Below, piece by piece: positions 1 to 14,300 of a stretch of DNA of 64,000 nt (its first letter is position 1; each line of letters begins with the position of its first letter). Below the pieces are notes generated by a model. The model saw only the letters and a program-made list of their open reading frames with translations, was not told the DNA's origin and did no database searches. The DNA comes from Branchiostoma floridae (lineage: Eukaryota; Chordata; Leptocardii; Amphioxiformes; Branchiostomatidae): assembly GCF_000003815.2 (NCBI RefSeq), contig NC_049993.1, forward strand, positions 4,078,891-4,142,890, read 5' to 3'. A program made the position numbers and the translations under genes.

Positions 1-839
1 GAGTAATACTGTATATAATAGAAATGTCCATGTTAATGCGTCAGTTTACTCATGTTTCATTATCAGCATGCATTGTACTCACCCTTGCTTACGTTTTTGA
101 CGTCATTACGTAGTTTCCTAGGCACAGTGTTTAGTCAACTTACATATGAAATCTGAGCATGCATACTTAACGCAAAGTAAGGTTACATATATTTAGCTAT
201 ATAGTGAAAAAAGTTGTACTTTTTGGCGAACGTTATTACTGTGGAACATCGAAGTCTTGGCATGTCAAACCTTTTCAATCTTTTATTGTACAGTACTGTA
301 TTGATGATCAATCCTCCCTGCGAGGTCTGATCTTTCCTCCATGCTCTGTGCTATTCTGACTGGTTAATTTGCTATGTATTGCTCCTTTATTTTATGGTCT
401 ATAAACTGGTCTACATGTGTTTACACAATTTTTCGCTAGGGGGGGTTAATGACCCTTTCGGAGGGCAGCAACTGACGTGCCGTCCGCATTTAGTAGATAA
501 TCATTTTCAGTTAGATAAATATTTACTAGGGGTGGGTATCGGTATGGTGTTTTTTTTTTCTTATTAGACCGGTCCAGAAAAAACCGAACCTGATAAAATT
601 AGGTAGACCGGATGTTGGAATATTAGAAAATGAACGTAATACGTATCATATGATCAGGCATTCACACATTTCGGGGCTTGTCGGTCGAGGAAAATAACAA
701 GAGCGCAGTAGAGTAGAGTCTATAGTTATTTCTACCAAGTTTCACAGTCAACAGTACCGATGCAGTTAGCCTTGTAGGATTTTAAAAACGCAACTTGGAG
801 TCGAATACTCCACAAAACAGATTTCTTTGTTGTGAAATA
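1..839. other. No gene seen; 5' flank
   Basis: I see no convincing coding exon here. The stretch is AT-rich with scattered short open frames. A GGTGGGTATCGG-type motif with a T-tract and ACCGG motifs near 530-620 resembles the edge of a dispersed element, but I could not define its ends. Confidence 0.4.
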
Positions 840-840
840 G

Positions 841-1660
841 ACCCGATTGTTTGGAGTATCGTCCATTCACAAGTTTCCACATACTGAATCAGGTCCAGGT
901 TCAGGTCCAAACCACATCTTATCCTCTGAACCTGAACTGGACCTGAATTTTCTGTACAGATACCCACCTCTAATATTTACTCATCAATCGAACCCCGAAC
1001 CTGGAAAATCAAAAGTCAGCTACGCTTTTTTTTTCTATAACGAAGCTGAAAACGACTATCCCAGGGAGAACTGTTGCATGCTAGAAAAAAAAAATGTACC
1101 TCATCATGTCTATGAAACATGGCAATAGAAAAACTCACACACGTGAAAACTTAGGATGACGCAAATTCATTGAACTGATGCTATTTGGGTCATCAGGCCC
1201 AAACAAAGGGTCACCGTTGTAGGGACTAGCAGACTACTTATACCAAAGAAAGGCTTCGCTGACCGGCCCACTTCTCCATACTAAAAAGCAATCAACGTTA
1301 CAATAAAAAATATCATATATTCACCAAGCAAAAGTTAGGGAGCAAAAATAGGGACCCTAACACGCACTTCCGGTGTAAAACCGCGCGCGTAAGATTTGAA
1401 CTCCGACCCGGAAACGCAACGCCAGCGGGGAGATTCCAACAAGTCAAGAGGAGTAGAGTCAAATTTTGCGTTCGAGTCAAGGTAACGTTACTACAGTAAC
1501 AGATCCTAGAATATTGTTTGTGCGTATGTTCATACTATACATATGTCAACGTGTTATAAACCCCGGTACAATATACGTGGTTCTTTGGTAGATTTCGGAT
1601 TTGGTCGTAGAATGATGACAAGAATTTCTGATGCAAAGATCAACTCACGGGGGGCTTGCG
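841..1660. repeat. Segmental duplicate shared with 22.85-25.74 kb
   Basis: This block is collinear with 22850-23350 plus 25460-25745. Matching landmarks in the same order include a GAGTATCG-CCATTCA segment, repeated GGTCCAGGTTCAGG motifs, a T-tract followed by CGAAGCTGAA and CGACTATCCCA, and GATTTGAACTCCGACCCGGAAAC. CCTAGAATATT near 1506 matches CTAGAATATT near 25642. The other copy carries a LINE insertion; this copy is the empty version. Divergence is substantial, so the duplication is not recent. Confidence 0.75.
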
Positions 1661-2032
1661 AGGCCCCACTGTTTTAATACACAACTTTTGTTTAGACTTC
1701 TGTTCATAATTCTTTACTTATTGTGTCCTTCAGATATATCCTGAGGTGTATAGATAATCTAGAGATTGATATTTGCTAAAAACAAATGAAGTATTTATCT
1801 GTGTATTTTCGAAGGAAATTTGAGTTTTCTACATTTATGTGCAAAGGTGGGGTGGATGCGTGCTCCATTTTTGGCAACGCCACTGGGGCGGTCTTCCAAA
1901 AGACATGCAAACAAAGGTTTTACAGAAAATTGTGTTACTATCCAAGATTATCTGCTATGGATACTTTTCTTGATCTGTGGAATAGTTAGCAATAGTTAAA
2001 GTCAAACTAAGTATTGTTTCATTTTGTTACAG

Positions 2033-2105
2033 GAACTGCAGGGCTAGAGGAGAAGGAGAAGAAGAGATCTCTGTGACATCCTGCTTCACCTGTATCAAGC
2101 ATTAG
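2033..2105 (+). other. Probable non-coding 5'UTR exon of the zinc-finger gene
   Basis: A 73-bp segment is bounded by a good acceptor (TTGTTACAG) and a good donor (AG|GTATGT). All frames contain stops, so it would be untranslated. Its position 0.9 kb upstream of the zinc-finger exon, on the same strand, suggests a 5'UTR exon. This is inference from splice signals only. Confidence 0.35.
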
Positions 2106-2286
2106 GTATGTTTGTCCATCATGTATGGTTCTTGCAATAACCACCCTCTTTCAGCCTCCTTGCAATAACCATTTGAGAGAGCTACTTTTAGTACATGTAT
2201 TACACCAAGCTTCAAAGTCCTTTATAAACCTCATTACCCAACACATTGAGTACCTGCCTATGACACTGGCTGTAAATACACCCGAT

Positions 2287-2313
2287 ATTATTATTATTAT
2301 TATTATTATTATT

Positions 2314-2391
<78 letters not shown>
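2287..2391. repeat. (ATT)n-(ATC)n-(ATT)n compound microsatellite
   Basis: A symmetric trinucleotide tract: about 10 ATT units, about 17 ATC units, then about 10 ATT units. It makes open frames of pure Ile, Asn/Asp or Met on both strands; these are artefacts and not proteins. Confidence 0.95.
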
Positions 2392-2393
<2 letters not shown>

Positions 2394-2960
2394 GGGCATA
2401 AGACACCAATGACATCAAAATTGAAATTCTCTGAAATTGCATTTAATCATAATAATGTTTCTTAATAACATAGCCATTTGCACAAATTACATGCATGATA
2501 CTGGAAAGGGTTGCAGTCCTTAGGATGGGATGTTAATCCGCGGCCCACTGTTTATTGTAATTGTTGAAAATGGCTATGACATTTCTTGATACATCATAAT
2601 CTTAGTACAATTAACTTGTAATGTGTACATAGCGTATGTTTGTATGTCACGAGTGACTCATGACCAGTGGAAAAATAGCTTTTCTGTGAGTTCAATTTGA
2701 TCGAGATCACATTCACTTTTCTACCTTATCTACCACATTCAATGTTATGTCCAAAGCTCATACTTAGGATGGTTTGTGTGTTGCTAAATATACTTTACAG
2801 CCAAAAAGCTTTGAACTACAAGGAATTGTTAAGAGGATTTTGAGGGAAAAAATATAATATATAGTACACATATACTATACTATTCAAAAGCAACAGCACT
2901 AGAATAAGTTGTTCAAAGATATTTTACACATCTTTGTTTCCTAGCAGATTAAGTCAGAAG

Positions 2961-3689
2961 ATGGAAAATCCCAGCTGCAGCTCTGGACAGCAGACAAAAC
3001 ACACTGGTGACAAACCCTACATTTGTGAGGAGTGTGGGTACAGGACAGATGGAAAGTCTAAATTATGCAGGCATATGAGGACCCACACAGGAGAAAAACC
3101 CTACAAGTGTTACCAGTGTGACTATTCTGCAACACAGAAATGCACTTTGGATAGGCATCTAGCAAAGCACTCTGGTGATAAGCCCTACATGTGTGGGGAG
3201 TGTGGGTACAGGACAACTCTGAAGTCTACCTTATCCAAACATATGAGAACTCATACTGGTGAAAAGCCCTACAAGTGTGACCAGTGTGGGTACAGTGTAG
3301 CTAGAAAGTATCACTTATCCCAGCACATGAGAACACACACAGGGGAAAAACCCTACAAGTGTGACCAATGTGACTATTCTGCAGCAAAAAAATCCAATTT
3401 GGACCAACATCATCTGTCTAAACACACCAAAGAGAAACCCTATAAATGTGACCATTGTGAACATTCTGCTAGAAGTAGATCTGCTCTGGACTACCATCTA
3501 AAAACAAAACATACCGGACAAAAGCCCTTCATGTGTGGCATTTGTGGATACGGGTCGGCACTCAAGTATGGCTTAATCCGGCACATGAGAATCCATACCG
3601 GTGAAAAACCATACAAGTGTGACCGGTGTGACTTTTCTGCAGCATGGAAATCCAATTTGGACAATCACTGTAAAACTAAGCACAACTGA
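2961..3689 (+). CDS. C2H2 zinc-finger protein, 8 fingers, single coding exon
   Basis: The frame from ATG 2961 encodes 242 residues with eight tandem C2H2 fingers of form C-x2-C-x12-H-x3-5-H, joined by TGEKPY/TGDKPY-type linkers. This is typical of nuclear, DNA-binding zinc-finger proteins. Fingers 5, 6 and 8 have a longer H-H spacing (for example HHLSKH, HLKTKH), a common variant. A good acceptor (TTTCCTAG) lies just upstream at about 2944, so this is probably the last exon, with ATG 2961 the first usable start; the open frame further upstream begins only at a TTG. No KRAB, BTB or SCAN domain is seen upstream, so the target and partners are unknown. It could be one of a large lineage-specific poly-zinc-finger family. 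Confidence 0.9.
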   Translation: MENPSCSSGQQTKHTGDKPYICEECGYRTDGKSKLCRHMRTHTGEKPYKCYQCDYSATQKCTLDRHLAKHSGDKPYMCGECGYRTTLKSTLSKHMRTHTGEKPYKCDQCGYSVARKYHLSQHMRTHTGEKPYKCDQCDYSAAKKSNLDQHHLSKHTKEKPYKCDHCEHSARSRSALDYHLKTKHTGQKPFMCGICGYGSALKYGLIRHMRIHTGEKPYKCDRCDFSAAWKSNLDNHCKTKHN

Positions 3690-5362
3690 GAAAAATGACG
3701 TGGGTACACGACAAGTCTCATCCCAACATGTGAGAATTCGTACAGAAGAAGAGCTGAAACCATCAAGACAAATAAACACCAGTGTAAGCACTACAACTAT
3801 GCCCCATGCATCTGCAATGACAAAATGTAGGCAGGAGATACATTTTGCCAAATAACAAGTACCTAAGTGAGCATCCTGTTTGGTGAGGATTTGATAACCC
3901 ATGAGAAAACAAATCTTACCGGCCACGTCAATGTGTCTTTTTCTACAGCACAGTTACACATCTCGATATTGTATTTGTCAGAAACATGACAAGACAGTGA
4001 GGAATGTGTATGGTAAAGAGGATCAGAGAGGTAGTTTCTGCCATATTGTTAAAGAAGTGGATGAGGGTTGCAGTATATGCAGTAATTCATACATGCAACA
4101 ATATTAGATGCATACATGTTCAGATTTTCCATTGTTTACATCTGACGTTGTTAATGTTTTGGTTTGTTACCATCATATCGATAACATAGTATTAGTAGTA
4201 TAGTTACTTATAGTTAATTGTACAGTTCTAGCCAGTGATCAATATTATAGTAGTAGTACTTGTAGTAGTAGTAGTAGTGTAGTTAGTAGTAGTATAGGAC
4301 GTTACTTCAAATTGCCAGCAGTAGGTAGATGTTCATCATTAATCACCGAAGGAGTAGTTTATGACTTGTTGTTGTTATAACTGTTATTTTGTACTATCCA
4401 GTGATCAATATTATACTGTAGTAGTGATTGTAGTAGTAGTAGTGTAGTAAAAGTTACAGTAAGAAGTAGTAGTATAGAACATTACTTTAAACTGCCAGCA
4501 GTAGTTTAGTAGATGCTTGTCATCATCCCCTGACGGAGTAGTTTATGACTTGCTATGATTATAATTGTTGTTTTGTACTGCTTAGCTTTTTGTGTGAATT
4601 AGGATAAGATGTTTTCTTGTTTACGTCCGACCCTCTCTGTTTCATAGAAAATACAAGAACGCATAAAATCTTTACTTTTTTATGCTGGTCTGTGTTTTTT
4701 GTTGACACAGATCTGCTTGAAACTCGCATGCTATTTTCACGTAATGTTTCGCGCCATTTTTGCTTCACTTCAATTTCCAAAATCATTCAATAGATTTACC
4801 AATCCTACCCAATTTAACATTGTAACATTGCTTTGTTTCCAATTCTAACGTTAAAGGCTAGCTTCATGTCAACGTGTTTTTTTCCAGTGTTTTACAGCGG
4901 ACTATTGGCAATATATGTGCGATAAGTCGCAATAAGATCACTAGCTTTCGTACGCCTTTTGAAATACTGTATGTACTTTGATATCTGTCCCCGCCCCCAA
5001 CTACTTAAAAAATTGTTTACGACTTTCGCAAAAATGAAGTAGCGTTTGCCACACGTCATGCCTTTGATGGGGTTCAGACTAATCATGTCATTTTTCTTGA
5101 CCATATTTGGGCATGTTTAGCTGTTTCCAGACTGCGTTGTATGCATATCAAAGTAGAAGTATGCAAATTACAGTAGAAATACACGCGCAAGCACTCCAGG
5201 CCCGATTCATGCGGACGGCAGCGAAGGAATCCAGCGGGCCTTTCTACCGTCTCACGTCCCTCGTCGCCGTCTCAGCGCTTGTATCAAATACGTTGCTAAA
5301 AAGACGTCTTTAGAAACTAAAAAAGGCGGCAATCGAGCAGAATCCCAGGTCGTCAGAGTAAG
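3690..5362. other. 3' flank of zinc-finger gene and upstream region of lectin gene
   Basis: No further coding exon is supported. The first few hundred bases are probably 3'UTR of the zinc-finger gene. The last 250 bases should hold the promoter and 5'UTR of the lectin gene starting at 5363, but I cannot pick a TATA or initiator with confidence. A tandem duplication at 4232-4580 is listed separately. Confidence 0.5.
4232..4580. repeat. Two-copy tandem duplication with TAG repeats
   Basis: Copy 1 (about 4232-4393) and copy 2 (about 4397-4580) share CCAGTGATCAATATTATA, a (TAG/GTA)n run, CTGCCAGCAGTAG and GGAGTAGTTTATGACTTG in the same order. The copies differ by several indels in the TAG tract. 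Confidence 0.8.
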
Positions 5363-8300
5363 ATGGGGACAAGAGAGCCTCAAGACGGGAAAGACGCAGA
5401 TGACTTGGGGCGCCATGTCAACTTGCCTAACCCAACTGACTCGTCAACAGGTAGGTTACAGATATGATGTTACTGTATTGTATTGTTTCCCATAAGCGTG
5501 TTTGCAAAACACATTTACATTTTTTTGAAGAGGGTTTATCAACGAGTGACTATAAATAGTGTTAACTATGATAGGTTTTTCTTAATATTGCTGAAATCTA
5601 AAGTTTTCAATCCATGTAAGAAAGCAGATCGAAATTTACAGTATTTTGTTCATAGTACGCGTGGTGTTATGACTCAAAATTCGTGTCATGAGCATTAACC
5701 ACGAGTATATTGCAGTCTGCCATTGTCCAACAAATTCCAAATCGGTAACTTTTTTTTTCTTGCGCACGAAACCCTTTGGAACATCAGTAGGTGCAGGAGG
5801 AGAACATTCGGCCCCATCGGTCACTAACGTCGTTCGAATTCGACCGTCGTACGATTGCAAATTGAGGGCTTTCTTTGCACATCCATCCATTCTGTTAAGG
5901 ATCTTTGTCGGCGCTTGAAACTCCTATGGCATCAAAATCGTACGACGATCGCGCGACCTATTTGGCCGCGGCCTTACACAAAGGACGTTGTTTTAGATTC
6001 TTTTTTGGCTTTTGGTTTTGTCTTTGATTGAAAATCTACCACCGTGACATCAAAATTGCACGACGAATGTACCATTGCGGCAAATGTACCATTAGGAAGG
6101 ATTTTCTTGCCAGTCTTGTATCCAGTCAATCGTTGCTTGGCCAGGCTCTATGCGGGGCAGATGAAGCGCTCTGCCGCCAGACTAATCTTTCCCACCCGGT
6201 AGGAGTTTTTCGCTATTGGAGTTTCAGACAGTAGGAGTGGCTACCAAGCTTCACTCCTAACGGGTGCAAAAGATTAGCCCGGCGGCAGAGAGCTTCATTT
6301 GCCCCGGAGAAGAGCCTGGCCAGTTTACGGTAGACTGAGAACCAGGTTAAAATGAAGCCGGAGTTGTGATCAGAGCTATACCGGTCATTTTGGTGCTCTG
6401 TGCGATTATCTGTGACGACAATGCCATAAATTTGAACGACCAATCATTTCATCCTATAAGTCTGACTTGGNNNNNNNNNNNNNNNNNNNNNNNNNNNNNN
6501 NNNNNNNNNNNNNNNNNNNNNNNNNNNNNNNNNNNNNNNNNNNNNNNNNNNNNNNNNNNNNNNNNNNNNNATTTACCTGCTCATAGATTTCGCATTTCTT
6601 ATATGTCATAAGATTTTCTTCTTTTGTGGTTTATATAATATTACTTTTTATTCTGTGCTAGTACTTAACTTGTTCTGATATATTTTCAAGGCCTATGCTC
6701 TGCTGACCATGCGAAAAAATGTATGATGTCCTATGATTTTTCTTCCTTTGTGGTTTATATGATATTACTTTTTATTCTTGTGCTTAGCTTAACTTGTTTT
6801 GATATATTTTCAAGGCCTTTGCTTTGCTGACCATGCGAAAAAATGTATGATCCTGGGTGTGTTTTATTTGTTGAGGACTCCCCTTGTAGTATTTGAACAA
6901 GGTAGACATATTTCTGTGGCTAACCCACCCACCTTTGTCATCTTTGGCGCAGCTCCGTTGTCAATGCTTTAGATATAGACTCCACTAGCCTCATTTGCTA
7001 TCGTTTGTTTAATAGGTTGGAGAGGGGGAAATCGCGATCAGTTTTTACGCCCGGAAGGTTCTTATGTCAGGGAAGTGTTTTGCCGGTGAAGGTTTGTGTC
7101 GTTTACTTGCAAAACGGGCATGAAGGAGGCTTTGAAGTTTGAAACAGAATGATAACAATGGTTTGAAATTTGATGGACCTATCGATTGAAACCTGTTTAT
7201 GACGTATTGTGGCCAAATATTTGGCGCGCAATGATAAACCTCTGTCAGTGCGGGTGTCCTTTCTCAGTGCCGGGTCGCATACAATAACTGTCTCTGGATT
7301 ATCATGAATTTGCCTCGACGGTGTAGCGCCAGTACAATGTTTGTGTACCATTCGACTACACATTTGAATCAAGGTGAAGGAGGGTATGTTATTCTTTCTT
7401 ACAAAGATTAAATATCCACCGATTATTCTATCATCAAGCACTTGTTGACATCTGACACTATAGAAACACATTTTTTCGCAACTGCTATGACCACACATCG
7501 TCCACCGTGAATCAGCAGACAGCGCGGATTGGTCTTTTGACCAATACCGCGGATTTTAGGCGCCGCGGATCTAAAGATACTTACAGTATTGCTAGATCCA
7601 CCTGTCTTTTATTGTTCAGTGCCCCAGCTATGTCGTGAAATGTGTGTTAAAATAAGCTGTGTTTCTGTAGATCGCTTTGCTCTGAAACTACGCTGGTAGT
7701 CCGTTAGTATATTGTGACCTTTGAAGTGTTTCATTATATGGCTATGGATAATGTGTTCGAGTAGTTTACAGAAAATGCAGGTAAGTGAAACGGGTCTGTA
7801 GTTACTGGGGACCACTCCATCTCCCTTTTTGAAAATGTCGCATATGTTTGCATTCCTCCAGTCTTGGGGGATTTCTCCTGTGTCAAGCGATTGTTGGAAA
7901 ATGTTAGTCAAAACAGGTGCGATTTCACTGGCTGTCATTTTGAGGAACCAAGGAGCCTTTAGGGGGTATTTGGTCTGGCCCGGATGCTTTGGACGGATTA
8001 AGGACTTGCAACATTTTTTCTACACCATAAGTGGAAATTTCTATACGTTCCATAGGAGGGATGTAGGGGTTCCCTAGAGATGGCATGTCTGTGGTGTCTT
8101 CTTCTGTGAACACTTTTAAACTGTGAACTGAGTGCTTCTGCTTTTTCTCACTGTCACTTATAATGGTGCTCCCCACCTTAAGAGTGGCTACCCCAACAAG
8201 GTCTCTCTTCAGGCCTTTCATGTATGACCAGAATGTTTGTCAGTTATAGCTTCTCCCAGAATGTTTGCCACGTATAATTGAGTGTGCTGATCTTATGCTT

Positions 8301-11300
8301 TTCAGCACTCTTCTTTAGCGACGCCTGATGGGCGAGCCTAATAGTATAGTGTGCGACCGTTTGCAAAGAATTTTAAAAAACTTTACAGGAATGTCAGGAA
8401 TGCCAAAGTCCGCGCGTGCGTAGTTGCATCATGCCGGACTGAACCATTACCTCCACGGATAAGCTTTCGAGTCGCAGGACACATACCGATATAAGTGTGC
8501 ACAGTAGTGTTTTCCGTATTCGCGCATGGCGATATTTGAGTGATCGCCGTGCAAAATTGAGAAAAGTCTAGGACTTCAGACGTACCAGAATTGTAGTATA
8601 TAGTATGGTGGCCATGGAAATGTAAACATTTGAAACAGGGGATAAAAGATTATTGAAATATGTTCCTTGGAAAATGACCCATGAGTCGTGGTTTGTGTCC
8701 TGGAGTTTGGAACTTTCGGTGGCCTTCTTCACCTTTAATATCTTTGTTTAAAAAATGCAAACCGATGTGTGAAACAAGCATTGTTTGAACTTAAATGATG
8801 TATAACATGTGGGGTTGTGAGGTAGCGATTAGTTACCTTCGCCAAGAACGTTATATTTTGGGTAGCGTTTGTATGTGTGTGTGTTTGTAGAAGACCACCA
8901 TAACTCGAGAGCGCCTGGATGGATTGTAATGATATTCGGTATGTGGGTGTGTTTAGACCTGGAAACGATTAGATTTTGGGTCCCCTAGCGGCATGTTACG
9001 GTACTGCAGCGGAATTTCCTGGTTTGATATATCGAGTTCTGGACATGTTGCGGCTATGAATTTCAAGTAGTAGACAGCTCTTGATGCCGTGAGTAAGTGG
9101 TATGGGTTTGGGTCCCCTAGCAGCTTGTTTTGGAACTGCAGGACAGGTTTAGTGTCAGACTTTGAAAGGGAATAACCCAAGAAGGGAATGACGGATTGTT
9201 ATGATTTTTTGTATGTGGATAGGTTACGTAATGTACATATCAATTATGCAGATTGGAAGCTTACTTGTATGATTAATTGGAAAATTGTCTAAACATGCTC
9301 AGTTCAATTATAGGACCATTAAAACATATGACCTTTGTAACTGAGTAAGAGAATATTGATAGATATACATTATGCATGATTAATGATAATATGTTATAAT
9401 GTCATTGTGGTAAGCTAGAGAAGATGATCAACTGATATAATTTATGTAAATGAGGGTCTGATTTGTAAAATCGATGAGAAGTGTTTTACATTATTAGTTC
9501 ACCCTTCACTCACAAGAGAACCCCTTTTGACAGCAATGCTCTCTGACCATTGATCGCCAGGTGAATGGAATACGACTATCAAAACCCATCAATAACAACA
9601 ATCCTTAATATTTTCAAGGACGTTATATCAACCTGATATAACGTCCTTGATATTTCTAAACAATAAAACCGTCGCCATGGCAATAATTTTAATCGCCACA
9701 CTTTTTTTTACTGTCTTGTAGTTGTTCCAGTATTCCTCTTGCTCCTGTTCTTTGTTGTAAAGACATAACGAATGGATCGAAATAATGAATTGTTCTTTTT
9801 TTTTTAATTTGTTGGCTATCGTTGCTAGAGGAATTTTCCTTTTCCCAAACAATCAGGTAGATTTGACGTAAATATGCGCTGATTTTTTTCGAACCCAAAA
9901 TCTTTGATCTTGCACATTTCAATGAGAACGAGCATTATACGTTTTTCTTGCCCTAGCCCTCTGTCACGCTACGCGTTGAATGTTTTCTTGACAGTCGATA
10001 TTGCTAACTAAAGCTGTACCCAAAGCTCTAATTAATGAAGTCGAGGTTACAACTAGCTAAACACCACCCCGTAAAAATTCCCCGTGTGCGCTATTAGACC
10101 TTGGCGGGTGGACAACGCTCCTAGTACCGAGGATATCCTCGGCAGCTCACGATGGACTTGTACAAAGCAGGGTTTTTCTCCGGCAATACTGACAAAATGA
10201 TAGCATGCACGATTCGAAAATTTAGAATGCATCACACAACCTCGTCCGAAAGGCAAAACGTGTTTTAGTCATAGATCTGCTTAGAAATGGTCATCACAAA
10301 CTGAACATTTGTGCACTGTGTAACAACAGACAGCACGGATAAGGATGGAAAGAGCATGCGCCGTTCTGTTCGTGACGTCATCCGCAACTACTCCAGCTGC
10401 ATCATGGGTATCGCCCTGGCAGTACTTGTAGTCCTGATGACTGTTGGGTTCTCCGTAATGGCGGTTAGGCTTGGTCAACATGAGGAGGTATACTCTGAGT
10501 AGTTCTCACGCGGCGGACATGACAGAACGAAAACGAGGTCATTAAGGCAAACAAACAAAAACTATTTCTATCCCATTCAATTTTCCTACCAAACTGTTTC
10601 AATGAATATATAAGATCAAATAATAGATACCATAAGTAGCGTTATGCACAGAAACGATGTACCAATTTAGAGTAGGCCAGAGATGCCAAATAAAACATAA
10701 ATTTGTGACGGAAATAAAGCAATTCTCTAATTGGTCAATTTTCTAATTGCCATGCCATCAATGATTAAACTGCTAATCATGATTGACAGTCTTATGTTTG
10801 CCACATTGACCTCGTTTTCGATCTATCATGCCCGCTGCATGTATACGTATATAATATAGAGGACTGACAATCTTTCTAGCTCAACCACTACTTTCATATA
10901 ACCGTACGATACCTTATCAATTCCTTTCCGGTTGCAGGACAGTATGCAAAAGTAGTTGACAAATAGATACTGCCTTTACTGTCATTTGGATACTATCTTC
11001 TGACTGGTAAATCTGCTTGGAAATTATCACTTCTTTATATATCTTTTAGCAGATAGGATTTATTGTGGAAAATAATAAAAATAAAAGGCTACATTTAATG
11101 TACAACACATTTCTTCATATAGAGGTGATTGCCTTTTTTGGTGAAATATGAAGTAATGTATTAATCAGTGAACCATTCTCCTCTGGAAAGATGGAAGGAT
11201 GCCTACTACTACTTCTATTCTCCTCTAAATGACAATAGAAAACGTTAGTCAAATACCAAGACCAAAATGCCAATTTTCCTTTGGTATCTTTGTGCTTTTA

Positions 11301-14300
11301 TGAAATATGATAACAGATTGTAACGTTTATCTTACTCTGACGTTTTTTTTAGGAAATTTCTAAACTGACCTTTACTCTGAACGCCGAGCGAAACCGAACG
11401 ACTGCCTTGGAACGACATCTTTACCAGATGAGTAAGATGTCAGGCAAGTTGAAATCTCGATTCTCAAGAGAAGATCCAAGATTCCTTTTCTTTACATTAT
11501 TGATTTAAGTACCATTGGATCTTATTTTGTGGTTGATCGTAAGTTAATAGCTTGAAATTGACAATATGCATACTGCTGGTTTTCATATTGCGCCAAATGT
11601 AACTTTTTTTTTCAAAAGTAAACACCATTTAAATATCTTTCGTTCGTAATTGAGATGGAAATGTCTGGCAACATTGGTTGAGCAATCCATCAAGATCTGT
11701 TTTGATACCAAAATCAAGAAGTGTACTCTGAGAAAGAGACTGTAGGTTTAAATTTTCCTTATACTTATTCTTATTCATTGATTGTTGCCATAATGGCCGT
11801 CTTTAATGACATTTACAGAATCTTACTCGTAATAAAAAAAGGATACAGTGACAAGTAGTGGTGCGTACCTAAAGCCCGGACTTGGAATTGGACCTAAAAT
11901 AGTTAGGTCCAAGTCCAAAAAAAAAACTAAATGTCCGGAGCCAAGTCCGGACTTGCAAAAACCGATCTGTCATTTATATGCCCTTTTCTGTTCTAGACCA
12001 TCTAAAACCTTCCATAGACAGCGAAATTTGCACTTGAAAAAGACACAAAATATTTCGTGTTTACACTGGCTGTATATAATTTGCATGTATTTTTCACATA
12101 GCATTTCAATTCATGCTAATATGCAATTTCATGGACAAAAATGGACTTTAAGTCCGGACCTGAACCTGAACAGCTGTACTTGAATCCGGACCTGAACCTG
12201 AATATGAGTTTAGGTGACAAGCTTAATGTGCATCTGAATTCTTTTCATCCTGCAGGCTTTAATTTCCGAACTGCCACCCTGACTAAGGAACAAATCAGCC
12301 CTGATGACTACTACCGCGGACAGAAAATGGCAACCTACAAGAAAGGAATCCAGCTCTCCCCTACACAGGACACTGCGAGCAAGAGGACTAAAGGCGAAGG
12401 TAGGAGTAAGTTCTGGATTTGGTTAAAAATTATGCTGTAATTAAAAACATTGGACTCCGCCAAATATGCAATTGATCAACAGTCTTTGTCAAGGAATGAG
12501 CAATCCACCGCTTTCTGTGACGTCACGTTATACAGATAGAACACGTGACTCGATGAGCAGTGGATCATAAGTTGAAGTCTTTGTTGAGAGATGGTTGTAA
12601 AGTCCTGATGTAATTGGCATAATGTGAGGTCACAGAAAAAGTGAATTCGTCATTCCTTGACAAAGACTGGAATTAATCTGTCCCAAATGTGTTAATTTTT
12701 ATGTTGGACCCAGAATTTCTTCTACGAGCACAGGGGAACTTTCAAGTTCTAGGTCTGTACACTGATACATTACCAACAGGACCCTTTTTATTAATTAGTT
12801 TGTATGAAATGAAATGTTTATTCTTCCTACTTGAAGATGGGTACTTTATATGATATTCTCTGTGTATCATATCAAAGATGGGAATCTAGTTGCGTTTGTT
12901 CATAAGTTTTGTTCCACGCCAAACAGTGACAAACGTGTGTGCCACCTGTCAACACGGACTCTGTGTGAACCAAGATGACGGCTTCAAGTGTACCTGCTCA
13001 CCTGGATGGACTGGACAGAACTGTCAGCAAGGTGATTTCCTTTTCATATATTCTATTCTAATTGTTCTGAGGGTCCTGATATTTCATGCCTTTTCCCTAG
13101 TTGTTTTATGTATATATTTCTTATTGAGTGGGAACTTACTGATGCCAAACATTTTTTGCGTCCCATAGATATAGACGAGTGTACCAAACAACCATGTCAA
13201 CATGGACGCTGTGTGAACAAAGATGGCGGCTACAAATGTACCTGCTCACCTGGATGGACTGGACAGAACTGCCAGCAAGGTGAGTTGTTTTACTAAATCA
13301 TCGCCTAATTCAAAAATATTAAGCATCGTTTCATTTTCTGTTTGTTTGCTCTCCTTCTGCAATAACCTTTTATTAAAATTCTGCAATTCACTTTCCATAT
13401 ATACCTGGTGTGGATCAAGAATACTATATTAGGATCTCAATTCAGTTTAACAGTAAGCTCTACATCCTAAAATGTTGTCATCATCACACAGATATCAATG
13501 AGTGCACCGGAGACCCATGCCAACATGGACGCTGTGTGAACCAAGATGGCGGCTACATATGTATCTGCTCACCTGGATGGACTGGACAGAACTGTCAGCA
13601 AGGTGAGTTTTCAACATCGTTGTAACAACAAAAAGCTTTAAATCTAAGTATTTTTCCATGTTCTTTTTGTAACATCTATACGAACCTCTACTTTGTTGAT
13701 CACGATTCATTCCAATAAGTTTCATGATTTCATGAGAATATATTCTGGCATGAAAAGACATAGATGAGTGCACCGGAAACCCATGCCAACATGGACGCTG
13801 TGGGAACAAGGATGGTGGATACAAATGCACCTGCTCACCTGGATGGACTGGAGGGAACTGTCAGCAAGGTGTGTGAGCTGTATATATGCACTGATTATAA
13901 GGTTCAAGAAATTTCATGCCTTTGTCCCTAATTTTCCATGGGTATATTGCTTATTGATTGGGAAGTTACTTGCTACAATTTTTGCGGTCCATATTATAGA
14001 CATCAACGAGTGTACCAAGCAACCATGTCAACATGGACGCTGTGAGAACCAAGATGGCGGCTACAAATGTACCTGCTCACCTGGATGGACTGGGCAGAAC
14101 TGTCTGCAAGGTGAGACATTTTTCAAGGATAAGCAAGTTGTCAGTTTCTACAGGTTACCTTAATCAAGGCTAGACTTAAGTTTAGATGACATATTTAACC
14201 CTTTGTTACTGCTGTGTGTTGTGCAGACATTAACGAATGTGTCAAGAAGCCTTGCGAACACGGGAGCTGTGTGAACCAAGATGGCGGATACAAATGTACC

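Larger units (their letters stand above)
5451..10329. other. Lectin intron 1: LINE fragment, N gap, repeats
   Basis: A 4.9-kb intron. It holds an assembly gap (6471-6570), a LINE fragment (7609-8221), a perfect hairpin (9614-9650) and a short local duplication (about 6605-6745 against 6725-6850, sharing TTTATTCT-G and CAAGGCCT-TGCT-TGCTGACCATGCGAAAAAATG). The 8820-9180 part, with two TTTGGGTCCCCTAGC segments, looks like an old dispersed repeat. I see no missed coding exon. Confidence 0.6.

Noticed and set aside
2125-2442. Open frames of poly-Ile, poly-Met/Ile and poly-Asn/Asp on both strands
   Set aside because: Direct products of the ATT/ATC microsatellite; no non-repeat coding signal around them.
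7103-7498. 131-codon minus-strand frame
   Set aside because: No recognisable domain, sits in a repeat-rich intron next to a LINE fragment; cysteines are scattered without pattern.
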